A DNA stretch of 64,000 nucleotides from contig NZ_JAJAVH010000004.1 in assembly GCF_020511115.1 (NCBI RefSeq), forward strand, positions 1 through 64,000, in the 5' to 3' direction. Shown one piece after another: positions 43,268-52,427 of this stretch. The notes below the pieces were generated by a model. It made no database searches and was not told the DNA's origin. It saw only the letters and a program-made list of their open reading frames with translations. A program made the position numbers and the translations under genes. Source of the stretch: Luteimonas panaciterrae (GTDB taxonomy: Bacteria; Pseudomonadota; Gammaproteobacteria; Xanthomonadales; Xanthomonadaceae). Each line of letters opens with the position of its first letter. Position 1 is the stretch's first letter.

Positions 43268-45718
43268 GTGAAATCGGGATGGCTCCGCTTCGCGGCAGCC
43301 CGGCTGGAAGGGCAGGTCGCGCCGTTTGGAATCGCGACGGCGGTTTCGCTGCTGGCCGGCATCGTGGCGTGTGCTTGCCTGCCGGTCCTGCCGCCATGGC
43401 CATTGCTGATCCCGCTGTTGCTGATCGGGTCGGCGCTGTGGTTTCGGCCCGATCGCTCGAGGGTGCTCGGCGCGCTCCTCACTGGTTTTTCCCTCTTCGG
43501 ATTGCATGCGGCGCATGCGTTGGCGCAACAGCTCGCGCCGGAGCTCGAACGGCAGGATGTCGTGGTCAGTGGGCGCATCGTCGAGTTGCCGGATCACGAA
43601 GATGGGCGCATGCGTTTCCATCTGCGGGTCGAGGAGACCGCATCGCCGCGATCGGCGAGCCTGCGCGGGCGATTGCTGCAGGTGGCGTGGTACGACACGG
43701 AAGAAAGCGTCTCGCAATGGAAACGGGTGACCTCCGGCAGCCGCTGGCGGTTCGCGCTGCGCCTGCGCGCGCCGCGCGGATTGCGCAATCCCGGCCCGCT
43801 CGACAGCGAGAAGACGGCGCTGGCGCGCGGCATCGCCGCGACGGGCTACGTGCGCAATCCACATCTCGCACGCCAACTGGCACCTGCCACCGGTGTCGAT
43901 GCCTGGCGCGAACGCATGTCGGCACGCATCGCCGAAACGGTGCCGGCGTCCTCATCGCGATTCGTGCAGGCATTGGCGCTCGGTGATACGCGTGCTTTGA
44001 GCGACGAAGACTGGGACGTTCTGCGCGCGGTCGGCACCACGCATCTGATCGCGATCTCGGGATTCCACGTCGGCATGATCGCGGTGCTGTTCGCGTGGCT
44101 GGCGGCGATCATGTGGCGCGTGTTTCCGCGATTGGCCTTGAGAGTGCCGCGTCCGCAGGCGATGGCGGGCGCTGCCTTGTTCGGCGCGGCTGGTTATGCG
44201 GCTGCATCGGGGTTGGCGTTGCCGACGTTGCGCACGGTGTTGATGATCGCGGTGGTGGTGTCGGCGCGTTTGTTGCGCCGGCCGGTGCGTGTCGTGGATG
44301 CGCTGGCATTGGCCGCGCTGGTGATGCTGCTATTCGATCCGATGGCGGTGTTGACCGCGGGGTTCTGGCTCAGCTTCGCGGGCGTCGCATGGCTTGCCTG
44401 GTGCCTTCCGCAGAGCGGTGCCGCCAGTGGAAGCAAGCGCATCGTGGGTGATTTCCTTTCCGCGCAAAGCGTGGCGACCTTGGGCTTGCTGCCGCTGACG
44501 GTCGTGCTGTTCGGACAGGCATCACTGGCCGGGCCGTTCGCCAATCTCGTTGCGATTCCGTGGTGGAGTCTCGTGGTCGTGCCGCTGTCGTTGCTGGGCA
44601 CCGCGCTGGAAGTGATCCATGCCGGCTGGGGCGGTGGCGCATGGCGCGGGGCGGCGTGGTGTTTCGATCTCACCTGGCCGCTGTTCACGACATTGGCCGA
44701 GAGCCGCTTCGCACTGTGGTGGTTGCCAGAGCCGCGCGGGTTCGCCTTGCCGCTGGCGTTGCTCGGCGCGTTCTGGTGTCTGTTGCCGCGCGGTACGCCA
44801 GGCAAGGCTCTCGCGGCATTGTTGTGGCTGCCGTTGTTGTGGCCGGATCGCGGGTTGCCGAAAAAAGGCGAAGCCGAATTCGTGATCCTGGATGTGGGGC
44901 AGGGATTGTCCGTGCTGGTACGGACGGCTGGTCACAGCCTGCTCTACGACATGGGGCCGTTTTCCGGCAGGCCGGCGCGGGGATGCGCGGGCGCTTGCGA
45001 AAGGGTTCGCATGGCCGGCTTCGACACCGGCGAGCGCGTGGTGCTGCCGGCCCTGCATGCGTTGGGTGTGCGGCGCCTTGACGCCGCGGTCGTGAGTCAT
45101 GGCGACAACGATCACGCCGGTGGCTTCCCGGCGGTGCGTCGCGCGATGCCGATGCCGGTCGCCTATGCGCCGGAAGGCGTCGGCATCGTTGGAACGCGTG
45201 CCTGCCATGCCGGCACGGCATGGGAATGGGAAGGCGTGCGCTTCCGCTTTCTGCATCCGCCGCCGCACTTTCCCTATCTGGGCAACGAGTCCAGCTGCGT
45301 GCTGCGCGTGGAAACCCGGCACGGTGCCGCGCTGCTGGTCGGCGACATCGGCGAAGTGGTGGAACGTGATCTGGTCCGGCGCGATGCGGCATCACTGCGC
45401 GCGGAGATGGTCGTGGTGGCGCATCACGGCAGCCGCGAGTCTTCAGACCCCGCCTTCGTTGCTGCGACGGGCGCACGTTTTGCCCTGGTGTCGGCGGGAT
45501 ACGGCAATCGCTATCGACATCCGCATCCATCGGCCGTGCGACGCTGGCGCGAGGCTGGCGCCACGGTGGCCGCTACGCTCGATGGCGGTGCCTTGCGTGT
45601 CCGGATGGGCGAGGAGGGCGCCACGCTCGAAGCGCGTCGGCGGTCGCAGCCGCGGCTATGGGATGCGGCGCGCCGGCAATTGCGTCTTTCCTTGGAGGAC
45701 TCAGAAGAGCCGGAGTGA
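43268..45718 (+). CDS. comEC: DNA-internalisation competence protein ComEC/Rec2
   Basis: Inner-membrane channel protein of 816 residues for uptake of single-stranded DNA in natural transformation. Order: two or three N-terminal membrane helices with an OB-like DUF4131 region, the multi-helix Competence domain (ALALGDTRALSDEDWDVLRA, then HLIAISGFHVGMIA), and a C-terminal metallo-beta-lactamase domain with HGDNDHAGGF and VAHHGSRESSD. It starts with GTG at 43268. Full length suggests a functional gene; other competence genes are not in the window. Confidence 0.93.
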   Translation: MKSGWLRFAAARLEGQVAPFGIATAVSLLAGIVACACLPVLPPWPLLIPLLLIGSALWFRPDRSRVLGALLTGFSLFGLHAAHALAQQLAPELERQDVVVSGRIVELPDHEDGRMRFHLRVEETASPRSASLRGRLLQVAWYDTEESVSQWKRVTSGSRWRFALRLRAPRGLRNPGPLDSEKTALARGIAATGYVRNPHLARQLAPATGVDAWRERMSARIAETVPASSSRFVQALALGDTRALSDEDWDVLRAVGTTHLIAISGFHVGMIAVLFAWLAAIMWRVFPRLALRVPRPQAMAGAALFGAAGYAAASGLALPTLRTVLMIAVVVSARLLRRPVRVVDALALAALVMLLFDPMAVLTAGFWLSFAGVAWLAWCLPQSGAASGSKRIVGDFLSAQSVATLGLLPLTVVLFGQASLAGPFANLVAIPWWSLVVVPLSLLGTALEVIHAGWGGGAWRGAAWCFDLTWPLFTTLAESRFALWWLPEPRGFALPLALLGAFWCLLPRGTPGKALAALLWLPLLWPDRGLPKKGEAEFVILDVGQGLSVLVRTAGHSLLYDMGPFSGRPARGCAGACERVRMAGFDTGERVVLPALHALGVRRLDAAVVSHGDNDHAGGFPAVRRAMPMPVAYAPEGVGIVGTRACHAGTAWEWEGVRFRFLHPPPHFPYLGNESSCVLRVETRHGAALLVGDIGEVVERDLVRRDAASLRAEMVVVAHHGSRESSDPAFVAATGARFALVSAGYGNRYRHPHPSAVRRWREAGATVAATLDGGALRVRMGEEGATLEARRRSQPRLWDAARRQLRLSLEDSEEPE

Positions 45719-45746
45719 TTCCTGGCGTATCGAAGCGCGCTTTCGA

Positions 45747-46643
45747 TTATTTGTCGCGCTTGGAATACATCTTCTTTTCCCACGTCTTCTGCTTCTGTCC
45801 CGCTTCGCGCAGGAACGGCGCCAGCGGTGCGAGATTCAGCAGGCGGCGATTGAACCAATTCCAGGGCTGCCGCAGCGGACGCGCGAAATCGATGAACAAC
45901 ACCACGCGCCAGCCGTCGGTATCGTTCCAGACCTCATGGTTGAAGCTGTCGTCGAAGATCAGGCAGCGGCCTTCGCTCCAACTGCGGAACTCGTTGCCGA
46001 TGCGGATGCGGCAGCGCTCGCGCGGCTCGGGCACCAGCAGACCGAGATGGCAGCGCAGCAAGCCGTTGTAGGCGCCGCGATGGGCGGGGATGTGCTTGCC
46101 CGGGGTGAGGATGCTGAAGAACGCGGTGGTCAGGCCCGGCACGCAGGACAGCAACTTCATCGTTTCCGGGCAGCGCCGCGCGTTGCCTTCGCAATCCATG
46201 CCGGCGCTGACGAGGAAGAAGGTCTTCCAGGTGTCGTCGGAACTGATCGTCTCCACTTCCTTGAGGATCTCGTGGAAGCTCGGCATCTGGTCGCGATAGA
46301 CCATCACCTGGTCGAGTTCCGCGCGGACTTTTTCCCAACCGTTCTCGAGCTGCGCCGTCCACGGGAAATCCCGGGCCTCGTAGATCGCCGAATCCGGCAG
46401 CACCGACACGGCGGCCACCGCCGCCTCCAGGTGTTCCTGCGCCTTGAGCGCCAGGCGGCCAAGCCAGGTGCGAGGCAGGCCCAGGGTATGGGCGCGGGTG
46501 TGATGGTCGATGGTCGGGGGTGTTACGGGGTTGGACGCTGCGACGGGGGCGGTATCCGTCCTGCGCGACCCGAGGCCGGTGGCGGTTGCAGTTTCGTCGT
46601 GGGTCTGCGGCATTCTTCCATCGGTCATGGAGTTCGAGCCCAT
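45747..46643 (-). CDS. Aspartyl/asparaginyl beta-hydroxylase-family protein (LpxO-like)
   Basis: A 298-residue Fe(II)/2-oxoglutarate dioxygenase of the AspH/LpxO family. The catalytic domain shows HIPAHRGAYNGLLRCHLGL with the first metal histidine, IGNEFRSWSEGRCLIFDDSF, then HEVWNDTDGWRVVLFIDFAR with the second histidine and the 2-oxoglutarate arginine. LpxO-type members hydroxylate lipid A acyl chains, and the nearby msbA and lpxK genes fit that, but a protein substrate is also possible. The ATG at 46643 has AAGG just upstream; 46628 is an alternative. Confidence 0.8.
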   Translation of the reverse strand: MGSNSMTDGRMPQTHDETATATGLGSRRTDTAPVAASNPVTPPTIDHHTRAHTLGLPRTWLGRLALKAQEHLEAAVAAVSVLPDSAIYEARDFPWTAQLENGWEKVRAELDQVMVYRDQMPSFHEILKEVETISSDDTWKTFFLVSAGMDCEGNARRCPETMKLLSCVPGLTTAFFSILTPGKHIPAHRGAYNGLLRCHLGLLVPEPRERCRIRIGNEFRSWSEGRCLIFDDSFNHEVWNDTDGWRVVLFIDFARPLRQPWNWFNRRLLNLAPLAPFLREAGQKQKTWEKKMYSKRDK

Positions 46644-46779
46644 TGCCTTATCCGGGAGGCCCCGTATTTTACCGGAACGTGACAAAAGACCCTGAAGTGA
46701 AGCTTGCCCATTCGCCAGTCCGGGCTTTCCTCCGTATGCTTATCTCCCAAATGAACGCGTGATGGGTCGGAGGTAGAAA

Positions 46780-47445
46780 GTGCTGGAACTGGTGAAGGCG
46801 GGCGGCTGGCCCATGCTGCCCCTGGTGCTGTTGTCGGCGCTGGCGGTGGCGATCGTGGTCGAACGGTTCTGGGCGCTGCGGCGCAAGGCCGTGCTGCCGC
46901 CGGGACTGGGCAGCGAAGTGCGCGCCTGGGCGGCACGTGGCCGGCTCGATCCCGAGCACATCGATTCCCTGCGCGTGAATTCCCCGCTCGGCGCCCTGCT
47001 GGCGGCGGCGCTGGACGTGCGCAACCGTTCGCGTGAGGAAATCCGCGAGCGCGTCGAGGATGTGGGCCGCCATCAGGCCCATCGCATGGAACGCTATCTG
47101 AACGCTCTGGGCACCATCGCCGCGGCGGGTCCGCTGCTCGGCCTGTTCGGCACGGTGGTGGGCATGATCCAGATGTTCCTTGGCATCATGGACCACGGTG
47201 TCGGCGACGTCAGCCAGCTCGCCGGCGGCATCGGCAAGGCGCTGGTATGCACCGCGGCCGGCATGGTGGTGGCGGTGCCGGCGCTGATGTTCCATCGTTT
47301 TTTCCGCGCCCGGGTCGACGCCTATCTGGTCGACATGGAGCACGAGGCGATCCAGCTGATGGACGCGATCGATCCGCGCAATACGCGTCGTGCCGCTTCG
47401 CCGTCCGCGAACGCACCCGCGACATCATTGGCGGAGCAGGTCTGA
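46780..47445 (+). CDS. exbB: ExbB/TolQ-type proton channel subunit
   Basis: A 221-residue inner-membrane protein of the MotA/TolQ/ExbB family: an N-terminal helix (PMLPLVLLSALAVAIVVE), a cytoplasmic domain and two helices with the signature LGTIAAAGPLLGLFGTVVGM and ALVCTAAGMVVAVPALMFH. With ExbD it uses the proton gradient to drive TonB-like proteins. GTG start at 46780 behind GGAGGT. It opens the exbB-exbD-msbA-lpxK unit. Confidence 0.9.
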   Translation: MLELVKAGGWPMLPLVLLSALAVAIVVERFWALRRKAVLPPGLGSEVRAWAARGRLDPEHIDSLRVNSPLGALLAAALDVRNRSREEIRERVEDVGRHQAHRMERYLNALGTIAAAGPLLGLFGTVVGMIQMFLGIMDHGVGDVSQLAGGIGKALVCTAAGMVVAVPALMFHRFFRARVDAYLVDMEHEAIQLMDAIDPRNTRRAASPSANAPATSLAEQV

Positions 47446-47449
47446 TCGC

Positions 47450-47899
47450 ATGCGTATCCGCGACCGTCGCGCCGAGGACAATCCCGACATCAACCTCGTG
47501 CCGTTGATCGATGTGATCCTGGTGCTGATCATCTTCTTCGTGATCACCACCACCTTCGACATGCGCTCGGTGTTGAAGCTGGAACTGCCGCGCGCCGACG
47601 GCGAGCGCAGCGACGCGCAGGCGAAGACGCTCAACCTGCTGATCAATGCCGACGGCCGTTACTTCGTCGACGATCGCGAGGCGTTGCGCACCGATGTGGA
47701 ATCGCTCAAGCGCACCATCGCCGAGGTCGCGGGCAGCGACCGCGAACGCACCGTGCTGATCCGCGCCGACGCGCGCACGCCGTGGCAGGCCGTGATCACC
47801 GCCTACGACGCACTTGGACAACTGGGTTTCCGCCGCATCGCCAATGCCACCGCGCCGGAACAGCGTGGTGGTTCTGGCGGTTCGGGACAGGCGCGATGA
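47450..47899 (+). CDS. exbD: ExbD/TolR-type subunit
   Basis: A 149-residue single-helix protein. The helix reads INLVPLIDVILVLIIFFVIT and includes the conserved proton-path aspartate (LIDV). The periplasmic domain follows (SLKRTIAEVAGSDRERTVLIRADARTPWQAVI). It lies 4 bases after exbB; its stop overlaps the msbA start (ATGA). Confidence 0.92.
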   Translation: MRIRDRRAEDNPDINLVPLIDVILVLIIFFVITTTFDMRSVLKLELPRADGERSDAQAKTLNLLINADGRYFVDDREALRTDVESLKRTIAEVAGSDRERTVLIRADARTPWQAVITAYDALGQLGFRRIANATAPEQRGGSGGSGQAR

Positions 47900-49659
47900 G
47901 TAGCGATTCCAAGCTCGCAGCCACCTGGCCCATCTACAAGCGGTTGCGCGGTTTCGCCGGCAAGTACCGCTGGCTGTTGTTGCTGGCGCTGGTCGGCATG
48001 CTGATCGAAGCCACGGCCGGCGGCGCCTTCACTTATCTGATGAAGCCGGTCGTCGATCAGACCTTCGTGATCAAGAACGAGCGCATCGGTGTGTGGCTGC
48101 CGCTGGCGATCGTCGGATTGTTCATGGTGCGCGGCATCGCCGGCTTCGCCGCCGACTACTACATGGCGCGTTCCGGCCGCGGCATCGCCCGCGATCTGCG
48201 CGTGATGGTGCTGGGCAAGTACCTGCGCATGCCGGGCCTGCGTTTCGACAGCGAATCGGTGTCCTCGATGCAGGTGCGCCTGGGCTCGGACAGCGATCAG
48301 GTCGCACAGGCCACGATCGACGCGGCCAAGGTGATGCTGCAGCAGAGCTTCCAGATCGTCGCCGCGCTGACGGTGATGTTGTTGACGAGCTGGCAGGTGA
48401 CGATCGCGATTCTGGTGCTAGCGCCCCCGTTGTCCTTCGTGATGAGCCGCGTCTCCAAACGCTATCGCCGCGTGAGCTACCGCATCCAGGAAAGCGGTGC
48501 GCAGCTGATGCAGTCGGCCGACCAGTCGCTGCACGGCCATCAGGAAGTGAAGATCTACGGTGCCCAGGAAGTTGAGCACAACCGCTACGCGGCGCTGGCC
48601 GACAAGAACATGCGGCTGGCGATGAAGGTCGAGGCCACGCGCGGCGTGTCGTCGGCGCTGGTACAGTTCATGGGCGCGGTGGGGCTGGCGATGTTGCTGG
48701 TGGTGGCGGGCCACGAGGCTTTCGCCGGACGTCTCACCGCCGGCGGTTTCGTCACGCTGATGACGTCGATGGTGGCGATCCTGCCATCGCTGAAGCAGCT
48801 CACCAATGTGCAGAATATGCTGCAGCGAGGCATCGCCTCGGCGGAGCGCTTGTTCAGCGTGCTGGACGCCGACAACGAGCGCGACTCGGGCACGCGCGCG
48901 ATCACGCGCGCGCAAGGCCTGATCGAATTCCGCAACGTGAGCGCACGCTATCCGGGTCAGACGCATCCGGCGCTGTCGGGTGTGAGTTTCGTCGCCAAGC
49001 CCGGCACCGTCACCGCGATCGTCGGCCGTTCCGGCAGCGGCAAATCGACGTTGATCAAGCTGATTCCGCGTTTCTACGAGCAGGAATCCGGCGAGATCCT
49101 GCTCGATGACGTTCGACTGGAAGAATATAAGCTCGTCGATTTGCGCAAGCAGATCGCACTGGTCGGACAGCAGGTCATGCTGTTCGACGATACCGTCGCC
49201 GCCAACGTCGCCTACGGCGAGATGGCGTCGGCGAGCCAGCAAGCGCTGGATAGCGCCGTGCGCGGCGCCAATGCCGCGGAATTCATCGAGCGCCTGCCGG
49301 AAGGGCTGCAGACGCCGATCGGCAGCAACGGCTCGCGCCTGTCCGGTGGCCAGCGCCAACGCGTGGCGATCGCGCGCGCGATGCTGAAGGACGCGCCGAT
49401 CCTGATCCTCGACGAAGCCACCGCCGCGCTCGACACCGAGTCCGAGCGTCTGGTGCAGGATGCGCTCAATCGTCTGATGCCCGATCGCACCACGCTGGTG
49501 ATCGCGCACCGATTGTCGACCATCGAGCACGCCGATCAGGTGCTGGTGCTCGATCACGGCAAGCTGGTGGAGCGGGGCACGCATACCGAACTGCTGGCGC
49601 AGGGCGGGCTGTATTCGCATCTGCATCGCATGCAGTTCCGCGAACCAGACGCGACATGA
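47896..49659 (+). CDS. msbA: Lipid A exporter MsbA
   Basis: ABC half-transporter of 587 residues that flips core-lipid A across the inner membrane. Six membrane helices are followed by the ATPase domain: Walker [14 protein letters not shown]-loop [10 protein letters not shown], signature RLSGGQRQR, Walker [13 protein letters not shown] and the switch histidine in VIAHRLST. The lpxK gene that follows overlaps by ATGA, a lipid-A context that supports MsbA over other exporters. Confidence 0.95.
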   Translation: MSSDSKLAATWPIYKRLRGFAGKYRWLLLLALVGMLIEATAGGAFTYLMKPVVDQTFVIKNERIGVWLPLAIVGLFMVRGIAGFAADYYMARSGRGIARDLRVMVLGKYLRMPGLRFDSESVSSMQVRLGSDSDQVAQATIDAAKVMLQQSFQIVAALTVMLLTSWQVTIAILVLAPPLSFVMSRVSKRYRRVSYRIQESGAQLMQSADQSLHGHQEVKIYGAQEVEHNRYAALADKNMRLAMKVEATRGVSSALVQFMGAVGLAMLLVVAGHEAFAGRLTAGGFVTLMTSMVAILPSLKQLTNVQNMLQRGIASAERLFSVLDADNERDSGTRAITRAQGLIEFRNVSARYPGQTHPALSGVSFVAKPGTVTAIVGRSGSGKSTLIKLIPRFYEQESGEILLDDVRLEEYKLVDLRKQIALVGQQVMLFDDTVAANVAYGEMASASQQALDSAVRGANAAEFIERLPEGLQTPIGSNGSRLSGGQRQRVAIARAMLKDAPILILDEATAALDTESERLVQDALNRLMPDRTTLVIAHRLSTIEHADQVLVLDHGKLVERGTHTELLAQGGLYSHLHRMQFREPDAT

Positions 49660-50654
49660 GCACAGGCGCGGGAAAGGCGCCGGCGTACTGGTTCGGTGGT
49701 GCGGTGCCGTGGCATGCGTGGATGTTGTCCCGGATTTACGGCGCGGCGATCGCGTTGCGGATGCGCTTGTTCCGCATCGGATTGTTGCGGCGCGTGCGCG
49801 TCGGTAAGCCGGTGCTGGTGGTCGGCAATCTCATCGCCGGCGGCAGCGGCAAGACGCCACTGACGATCGCCGTGGTGGAACGCTTGCGGGCCGCCGGATG
49901 GAAGCCCGGCGTGGCCACGCGTGGCTATGGCCGCGCCGATGCCGGAACCGCGCGTTGGGTCGAGCGCGATACCGATCCGACGCTTGGCGGCGACGAGCCG
50001 GTGCTGATCGCGCGGCGCACACACGCGAAGGTGCGAGCGGATCGCGATCGTGTGGCGGCTGCGCGCGCCTTGATTGCAGCCGGTTGCGACATCGTGGTTT
50101 GCGATGACGGGTTGCAGCACTATCGGTTGCAGCGGGATGTCGAGATCGAGGTGATCGATGGGCGGCGGCGCTACGGCAACGGCGAGTTGCTGCCCGCCGG
50201 GCCGTTGCGTGAGCCGGTGGAGCGTGCGCGGAGTTGCGATTTCCACGTTCTCAATCTTGGTGGCGACGATGGTGTGGAAGCGGGGTTTGGCGAGTGGCCG
50301 ATGCGACTGGTCGCCGATCAGGCCTATCCGTTGCTCGGTGGGCGGCCGAGTGCGTTGACCAGTTTCGCCGGTCAGCGTGTGCATGCGGTGGCCGGGATCG
50401 GGGATCCGGAGCGGTTCTTCGCGATGCTGCGTGGGTTCGGGATCGCGGTGGTGCCGCATGCGTTTGCGGATCATCATCGGTATTCGGCCGATGATTTGCA
50501 GTTCGGCAGCGATTTGCCGGTGCTGGTGACGGAGAAGGATGCGGTGAAGTGTGCTGGGTTGGCGAGTGATCGCTATTTCAGCGTGCCGGTGCGGGGGGAG
50601 TTGTCGGAGGCGTTTTGGGTGGCGTTGCTGGATCGGGTGGGGCGGTTGCGCTGA
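49656..50654 (+). CDS. lpxK: Tetraacyldisaccharide 4'-kinase
   Basis: Kinase of 332 residues that adds the 4'-phosphate of lipid A. The P-loop is [16 protein letters not shown], the second strand [10 protein letters not shown], and [21 protein letters not shown] is the conserved aspartate-histidine motif. It has an N-terminal membrane-association helix. Overlaps msbA by four bases. Confidence 0.95.
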   Translation: MSTGAGKAPAYWFGGAVPWHAWMLSRIYGAAIALRMRLFRIGLLRRVRVGKPVLVVGNLIAGGSGKTPLTIAVVERLRAAGWKPGVATRGYGRADAGTARWVERDTDPTLGGDEPVLIARRTHAKVRADRDRVAAARALIAAGCDIVVCDDGLQHYRLQRDVEIEVIDGRRRYGNGELLPAGPLREPVERARSCDFHVLNLGGDDGVEAGFGEWPMRLVADQAYPLLGGRPSALTSFAGQRVHAVAGIGDPERFFAMLRGFGIAVVPHAFADHHRYSADDLQFGSDLPVLVTEKDAVKCAGLASDRYFSVPVRGELSEAFWVALLDRVGRLR

Positions 50655-50676
50655 GCGTTCCGAGAGGGTTGCTTTT

Positions 50677-50812
50677 GCTCGTCATTTCGGCGAAAGCAAG
50701 GTTTTTAACAGCTGGATGGCTGGTCATTCAGATATTCGCTTGATCGTCGTCCCAGCGGAAGCTGGGATCCATTTTGATGTTGCTCGTCATTCCCGCGAAG
50801 GCGGGAATCCAG
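50677..50812. repeat. Cluster of dRS3-like hairpin repeats
   Basis: Three motifs in a row: GCTCGTCATTTCGGCGAAAG (degenerate, 50677), ATCGTCGTCCCAGCGGAAGC with TGGGATCCA (50743-50771) and CTCGTCATTCCCGCGAAGGC with GGGAATCCAG (50783-50812). The last is identical in core to the copies at 27353 and 38585. Confidence 0.75.
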
Positions 50813-50884
50813 CGACTTAGCTTTTGGTCTTTGCCGTTGGTCGTGAAGAGCGAAAGCGTTTCGTCCGCTACGCGGCCGAGTTCA

Positions 50885-50910
50885 TTTCTTTTGGTAAGCG
50901 CCAAAAGAAA
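50885..50910. repeat. Perfect inverted repeat
   Basis: TTTCTTTTGG-TAAGCG-CCAAAAGAAA, 10-base arms, within the repeat-like stretch before kdsB. It could fold as a hairpin in either transcript. Confidence 0.6.
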
Positions 50911-51117
50911 CGAACCAAAGAAAAACGCTTTCCCCGACGAAGCAGCCCCAGGGTTTCATTGCTATCAGGATTTTTTCGACTCGCCATCCATGGCTCGGTC
51001 GAAAAACGGCGCACATCCTGTGCGCCGCCCTCCGGGTCTCCTGTTGTCATGGTGGTTTGGCATCTTTAGAAGCAAAAAGCGGTTACGCTTTCGTATCTCT
51101 TGTGGCATCCGATTCTC

Positions 51118-51891
51118 ATGTCGTCCTCTTCCGGCTTCGTCGTTGCCATCCCAGCCCGCTTCGATGCCACCCGATTGCCCGGCAAGCCCTTGCGCCTGCT
51201 GGCGGGCGAGCCCCTGGTGCTGCACGTCGCGCGCCGGGCATTGGCGGCGGGCGCGCGGGAGGTGTGGGTGGCGGCTGATGACGAGCGCATCGCGCAGGCG
51301 CTGGAAGGGAGCGGGGTGCGGGTGGCGATGACGGCCAGGAGTCATGTTTCGGGGAGTGATCGTCTCGCCGAGTGCGCGGACATCGCGGGATGGAGTGATG
51401 ACACGCCGGTGGTCAATCTGCAGGGGGACGAACCGTTCGCGCCGGCGGCGGCGATTCGTGCGGTGGCGGCGCTGTTGACGTCCGGTGATGCCGAGATGGC
51501 GACGTTGGCAGAGGCGATTCTCGATCCGGATGTGTTGTTCGATCCGAATGCGGTGAAGCTGGTGCGCACCGATGCCGGTCTTGCGCTGTATTTCAGTCGC
51601 GCGCCGATTCCGTGGCATCGCGATGCATTCGCGCGGGATCGTCGTGTGCTGGTGCCTGGCGAATGTCTGCGCCATATCGGCATCTATGCTTATCGCGCCG
51701 GGTTCCTGCGGCATTTCACCAAGTTGCCGCCGGGGCGGCTCGAGCAGTTGGAATCGCTGGAGCAATTGCGCGTGCTAGAAGCCGGTTTCCGCATCGCGGT
51801 CGGGGTAACGCCGGAGCCTTTTCCGGGCGGGGTCGATACGCCCGAGGATCTCGCGCGCGCGGAACGCAGGCTGAGCGGCTCGGATGAGTAA
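51118..51891 (+). CDS. kdsB: CMP-Kdo synthetase
   Basis: Nucleotidyltransferase of 257 residues that activates Kdo for lipopolysaccharide core assembly. N-terminal [19 protein letters not shown] is the CTP-binding signature; [12 protein letters not shown] and [10 protein letters not shown] carry the metal aspartate, and [15 protein letters not shown] is typical. The ATG at 51118 removes a six-codon upstream extension. It is separated from lpxK by repeats but follows the same theme. Confidence 0.95.
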   Translation: MSSSSGFVVAIPARFDATRLPGKPLRLLAGEPLVLHVARRALAAGAREVWVAADDERIAQALEGSGVRVAMTARSHVSGSDRLAECADIAGWSDDTPVVNLQGDEPFAPAAAIRAVAALLTSGDAEMATLAEAILDPDVLFDPNAVKLVRTDAGLALYFSRAPIPWHRDAFARDRRVLVPGECLRHIGIYAYRAGFLRHFTKLPPGRLEQLESLEQLRVLEAGFRIAVGVTPEPFPGGVDTPEDLARAERRLSGSDE

Positions 51892-51896
51892 TCCCG

Positions 51897-52394
51897 ATGA
51901 CTGAACCCTTGCGCTTGCTGGTCGTCTGTCTCGGCAACATCTGCCGTTCGCCGATGGCGGAAGGGGCGTTGCGTGCGCGCGTGGTCGAGGCGGGACTGTC
52001 GGACGTGGTGCGGATCGACTCGGCCGGCACGGGCGGCTGGCATGCCGGCGATCCGCCCGATCCGCGTGCGATCGCCACGGCGCGGCGGCATGGCGTCGAC
52101 ATTTCCGGCCTGCGGGCACGCAAGCTGCAGTCGCAGGACTTCGACCGGTTCGATGCGCTGCTCTGCGCCGACCACGCCAATCTGCGCGACGTGCGGGCGC
52201 TGGCACCGGCGGGCGCGCCCGCGGCGCTGTCCCTATTCATGGAGTGGGCCGGCCTGGAGGGTGCCATCCCTGATCCCTACGAGGGCGGCGAGGCCGATTT
52301 CGAACGCGTCTGGCAGCAGGTGGACGAAGGGGCGCGGGTGATCGTAGCGCGGTTGCTGACCCCGGATGTGTCGGTGGCCTCGGGAACTGGTTGA
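51897..52394 (+). CDS. Low-molecular-weight protein-tyrosine phosphatase
   Basis: A 165-residue phosphatase with the P-loop VCLGNICRSPMAEG (C-x5-R-S) near the N-terminus and the acid motif IPDPYEG with the general-acid aspartate. Bacterial members dephosphorylate tyrosine kinases that govern polysaccharide export, or other phosphotyrosine proteins; no kinase is adjacent. It starts 5 bases after kdsB. Confidence 0.92.
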   Translation: MTEPLRLLVVCLGNICRSPMAEGALRARVVEAGLSDVVRIDSAGTGGWHAGDPPDPRAIATARRHGVDISGLRARKLQSQDFDRFDALLCADHANLRDVRALAPAGAPAALSLFMEWAGLEGAIPDPYEGGEADFERVWQQVDEGARVIVARLLTPDVSVASGTG

Positions 52395-52427
52395 CGCCTT
52401 CGCGTGCAGGCGGGAAGCTGACCGCAC

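Larger units (their letters stand above)
50655..51117. other. Repeat-filled intergenic stretch between lpxK and kdsB
   Basis: About 460 bases without a believable gene. It holds a composite of dRS3-like hairpins (50677-50812) and a second, unrelated repeat-like segment (about 50820-51040) with an inverted repeat at 50885-50910. The latter resembles a degenerate low-grade repeat that I recall as common between genes in this order. Short open frames here are not protein-like. Confidence 0.6.

Noticed and set aside
50774-51331. Short open frames between lpxK and kdsB
   Set aside because: They translate dRS3-like and other repeat sequence or run antisense or out of frame into kdsB; no protein character.
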